The notes beneath the pieces were generated by a model, which was not told the DNA's origin, searched no databases, and worked only from the letters and a program-made list of their open reading frames with translations. A stretch of 64,000 bases of DNA from Neorhizobium vignae (GTDB taxonomy: Bacteria > Pseudomonadota > Alphaproteobacteria > Rhizobiales > Rhizobiaceae): NCBI RefSeq assembly GCF_000732195.1, contig NZ_JNNU01000016.1, forward strand, positions 62,001 to 126,000. Reading direction: 5' to 3'. Below are positions 62,145 to 64,000 of the stretch, piece by piece (position 1 is the stretch's first letter; every line of letters starts with the position of its first letter). A program made the translations under genes and the position numbers.

Positions 62145-62867
62145 ATGGAATTGACGAAAGCTCTTCCGGAATTCAAGTACATGACCTTCGACGTGGTCGG
62201 CACGCTCATCGATTTCGAAAGCGGTCTGACGTCCTGCCTGCAGGGCATCGCCGCCGAAGCCAATGTCGCCATCGACAGCGAAGAGGCGCTTTCCCTGTAT
62301 CGCGCCGCCCGGTATTCGGGAGATGCCGATCTTTTCCCCGACGACTTGGTGCGCGTCTATCTTGCGATTGCGCCGAAGCTCGGACTGCCGGCCGAGGAGG
62401 CCTATGGCATTCGCCTGCGGGATTCCGCCAAGATCTGGAAAGGTTTCCCCGACAGTGCCGCTGCGATGGCGGAGCTCGGCAAGAATTATCGCCTGATCGC
62501 CATGACCAATGCGCGCCGCTGGGCTTTCGACTATTTCGCAGCGGCGCTCGGCAATCCATTCTATGCCGCTTTCACCGCCGACGACACCGGTACGGAAAAG
62601 CCCGATCCGGCTTTCTTCCACAAGGTGTTCGACTTCGTTGCCAAGGATGGCGGCGACAAGAGCGACATCCTGCATGTCGCCCAGAGCCAGTATCACGATA
62701 TTGGCGTTTCCCGCGATCTCGGCATGACGAATTGCTGGATCCAGCGTCGACATGCCCAGCCTGGCTACGGCGGCACGATCGAGCCGTCGCAGTTCACCGA
62801 ACCCGACTATCATTTCACGTCCATGGCCGGATTGGCCGAAGCTGTGAGGACCGCGCACGGCAGCTGA
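62145..62867 (+). CDS. HAD-superfamily hydrolase (second type II-like member)
   Basis: A 240-residue HAD protein: nucleophile Asp in MTFDVVGTLIDFE, Thr/Asn in RLIAMTNARRW, Lys in GTEKPDPAFFHKVF and the acidic motif around QSQYHDIGVSRDLGM. It has the same fold class as the gene at 58695 but the nucleophile motif differs (DVVGT versus DCYGT), so the two are not recent copies. The start has no strong ribosome site; the ATG at 62181 (MTFDVVG) is an alternative. It is 78 bases ahead of a peptide-type importer gene and may share its operon. Confidence 0.82.
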   Translation: MELTKALPEFKYMTFDVVGTLIDFESGLTSCLQGIAAEANVAIDSEEALSLYRAARYSGDADLFPDDLVRVYLAIAPKLGLPAEEAYGIRLRDSAKIWKGFPDSAAAMAELGKNYRLIAMTNARRWAFDYFAAALGNPFYAAFTADDTGTEKPDPAFFHKVFDFVAKDGGDKSDILHVAQSQYHDIGVSRDLGMTNCWIQRRHAQPGYGGTIEPSQFTEPDYHFTSMAGLAEAVRTAHGS

Positions 62868-62945
62868 CAGAATTCACGATTTTCAAGCACCGGGCCAAAA
62901 CCACGGAAGATGGGTTGCCCGCCAACCAGCGAAAAGGGGAATGAC

Positions 62946-64000
62946 ATGAACGACAAGATCACGAACTGGACCACGTCTGACGACGCTATGATCGAGAACG
63001 CCATCCGCCGGGGCGCAAGCCGCCGCGAACTGCTGACGATGATGTTGGCAGGTGGCGTTGCGCTTTCCGCAGGTGGCCTGATCCTCGGCCGCGCTTCCAG
63101 CGCGTCGGCTGCCACCCCGAAGTCGGGCGGACATTTGAAGGCGGCCGGCTGGTCGTCGTCGACCGCCGATACACTCGACCCGGCCAAGGCGTCGCTGTCG
63201 ACCGACTACGTCCGTTGCTGCGCAATCTACAACCGCCTGACCTTCCTTGATAAGGGCGGCACCGTTCAGATGGAACTCGCCGAAAGCATCAAGAGCGGAG
63301 ACGCCAAGGTCTGGACCGTCAAGCTTCGCTCCGGCGTCACCTTCCACGACGGAAAGTCGCTGTCGTCGAAAGACGTCGTCTTCTCGCTGAAGCGGCATCT
63401 CGATCCTGCCGTCGGCTCCAAGGTCAACGCGATCGCCAAGCAGATCACCGACGTCAAGGACATCGACGCGCTGACGGTCGAAATTACCCTGGCCAACCCG
63501 AATGCCGACTTGCCGACCATCCTCTCGCAGCATCATTTCATGATCGTGCAGGACGGGACGACCGATTTTTCGAAGGGCATCGGTACCGGCGCGTTCAAGA
63601 TGGAAACCTTCCAGCCGGGCGTCAAATCAATCTTCACCAAGAACCCGAACTACTTCAAGGCTGGCGGTGCCAACGTGGATTCGTTCGAGTTCTTCGCCAT
63701 CAGCGACGACAACGCGCGTGTCAACGCGCTGCTTTCGGGTGATATCCATCTCGCGGCCTCGATCAAGCCGCGCTCGATGAAGCTGGTGGAAAGCCAGCCG
63801 GGCTTCGTGCTGTCGCAGACCACGTCGGGCAACTATACCGACCTCAACATCCGTCTCGATCTCGCCCCCGGCAACAAGGCCGATTTCGCTGCCGGCATGA
63901 AGTATCTGATCAACCGGCAGCAGATCCAGAAATCCGTTCTGCGCGGCCTCGCCGAAATCGCAAACGACCAGCCGGTCTCTCCGGCCAGCGTCTATCACAA
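62946..64000 (+). CDS. ABC transporter substrate-binding protein (family 5), Tat-exported, partial (3' end outside window)
   Basis: The first 351 codons are present. After a 20-odd residue lead comes a twin-arginine signal (ASRRELLTMMLAGGVALSAG, ending near SSASA-ATP), then family-5 sequence: KSGGHLKAAGWSSSTADTLD and KVWTVKLRSGVTFHDGKSLS, then SKDVVFSLKRHLDPAVG, and FTKNPNYFKAGG. ATG 62946 follows GGGGAATGAC; an ATG five bases earlier stops after two codons. The permease genes expected downstream lie beyond the window. Neighbouring aminotransferase and amine oxidoreductase suggest an amine-containing ligand. Confidence 0.87.
   Translation, partial: MNDKITNWTTSDDAMIENAIRRGASRRELLTMMLAGGVALSAGGLILGRASSASAATPKSGGHLKAAGWSSSTADTLDPAKASLSTDYVRCCAIYNRLTFLDKGGTVQMELAESIKSGDAKVWTVKLRSGVTFHDGKSLSSKDVVFSLKRHLDPAVGSKVNAIAKQITDVKDIDALTVEITLANPNADLPTILSQHHFMIVQDGTTDFSKGIGTGAFKMETFQPGVKSIFTKNPNYFKAGGANVDSFEFFAISDDNARVNALLSGDIHLAASIKPRSMKLVESQPGFVLSQTTSGNYTDLNIRLDLAPGNKADFAAGMKYLINRQQIQKSVLRGLAEIANDQPVSPASVYH

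Noticed and set aside
1-64000. CRISPR arrays, tRNA or rRNA genes, insertion sequences, integrase or phage genes
   Set aside because: None seen on reading either strand: no spaced direct repeats, no transposase or integrase motifs, no tRNA cloverleaf noticed. A covariance-model scan would be needed to exclude small RNAs.

Overview
The window reads as part of an accessory replicon (chromid, megaplasmid or chromosomal island) of a Rhizobiaceae-type alphaproteobacterium such as Rhizobium, Agrobacterium, Neorhizobium or Ensifer. The reasons are GC-rich DNA, dense ATGA and TGATG gene overlaps, seven sets of ABC importer genes, many GntR, LacI and LysR regulators, and catabolic families typical of that group (uronate dehydrogenase, AztD, DUF982, C45 acyltransferase). 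I see no rRNA, tRNA, insertion sequence, phage gene, CRISPR array or replication origin. Both ends cut through genes.

Layout. (1) 1-2056, minus strand: an SMP-30 lactonase (cut), a uronate dehydrogenase, a FadR-type GntR regulator and a decayed RraA-like gene. (2) 2252-11518, plus: a Tat-exported peptide-type solute-binding protein, two permeases and a double ATPase, then two enolase-superfamily dehydratases and an aldose-1-epimerase-like protein. With block 1 this looks like a module for an acidic sugar (uronate, aldonate or hexarate). (3) 11585-25505: a tandem-winged-helix GntR regulator divergent from a C45 acyltransferase/amidase, a second peptide-type ABC importer, ornithine aminotransferase, an M20 amidohydrolase, a class-III aminotransferase and an aconitase paralogue. 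I infer a pathway for an N-acylated or amide-linked amino compound. A ferritin-like DUF892 stress protein follows. (4) 26240-34039: a sugar ABC importer whose ATPase gene diverges from the rest, with an epimerase, a Gfo/Idh oxidoreductase, an alpha/beta hydrolase and a GntR regulator. A perfect palindrome lies in the divergent gap.

(5) 34248-36250: a LysR regulator, a small low-complexity secreted protein and a DUF982 protein. (6) 36519-42622: a metallophosphoesterase with a Ugp-like ABC importer, preceded by two PhoB-box-like elements and followed by a convergent LacI regulator. (7) 43014-49347: a metal region. AztD, a zinc metallochaperone behind a Zur-like palindrome, is followed by a cobalamin riboswitch. 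The riboswitch heads a CbiX-like/2Fe-2S ferredoxin fusion and a peptide/nickel-type importer (binding protein plus two permeases, no ATPase seen). A convergent DUF3299 gene closes the region. (8) 49543-64000: two paralogous double-GNAT acetyltransferases, an ArgE-type deacetylase, a GhrA-type reductase, a cupin, two aldehyde dehydrogenases, a tartrate/D-malate-type dehydrogenase, an FAD amine oxidoreductase, two HAD hydrolases, an amine:pyruvate-type aminotransferase and the start of another Tat-exported binding protein. This is consistent with amine or polyamine breakdown towards succinate.

The least ordinary parts are the riboswitch-controlled metal locus, the C45/aminotransferase/aconitase operon, and the Pho-box-like pair in front of the phosphoesterase-transporter operon. 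All functions are read from sequence and remembered family features; no database search was run.
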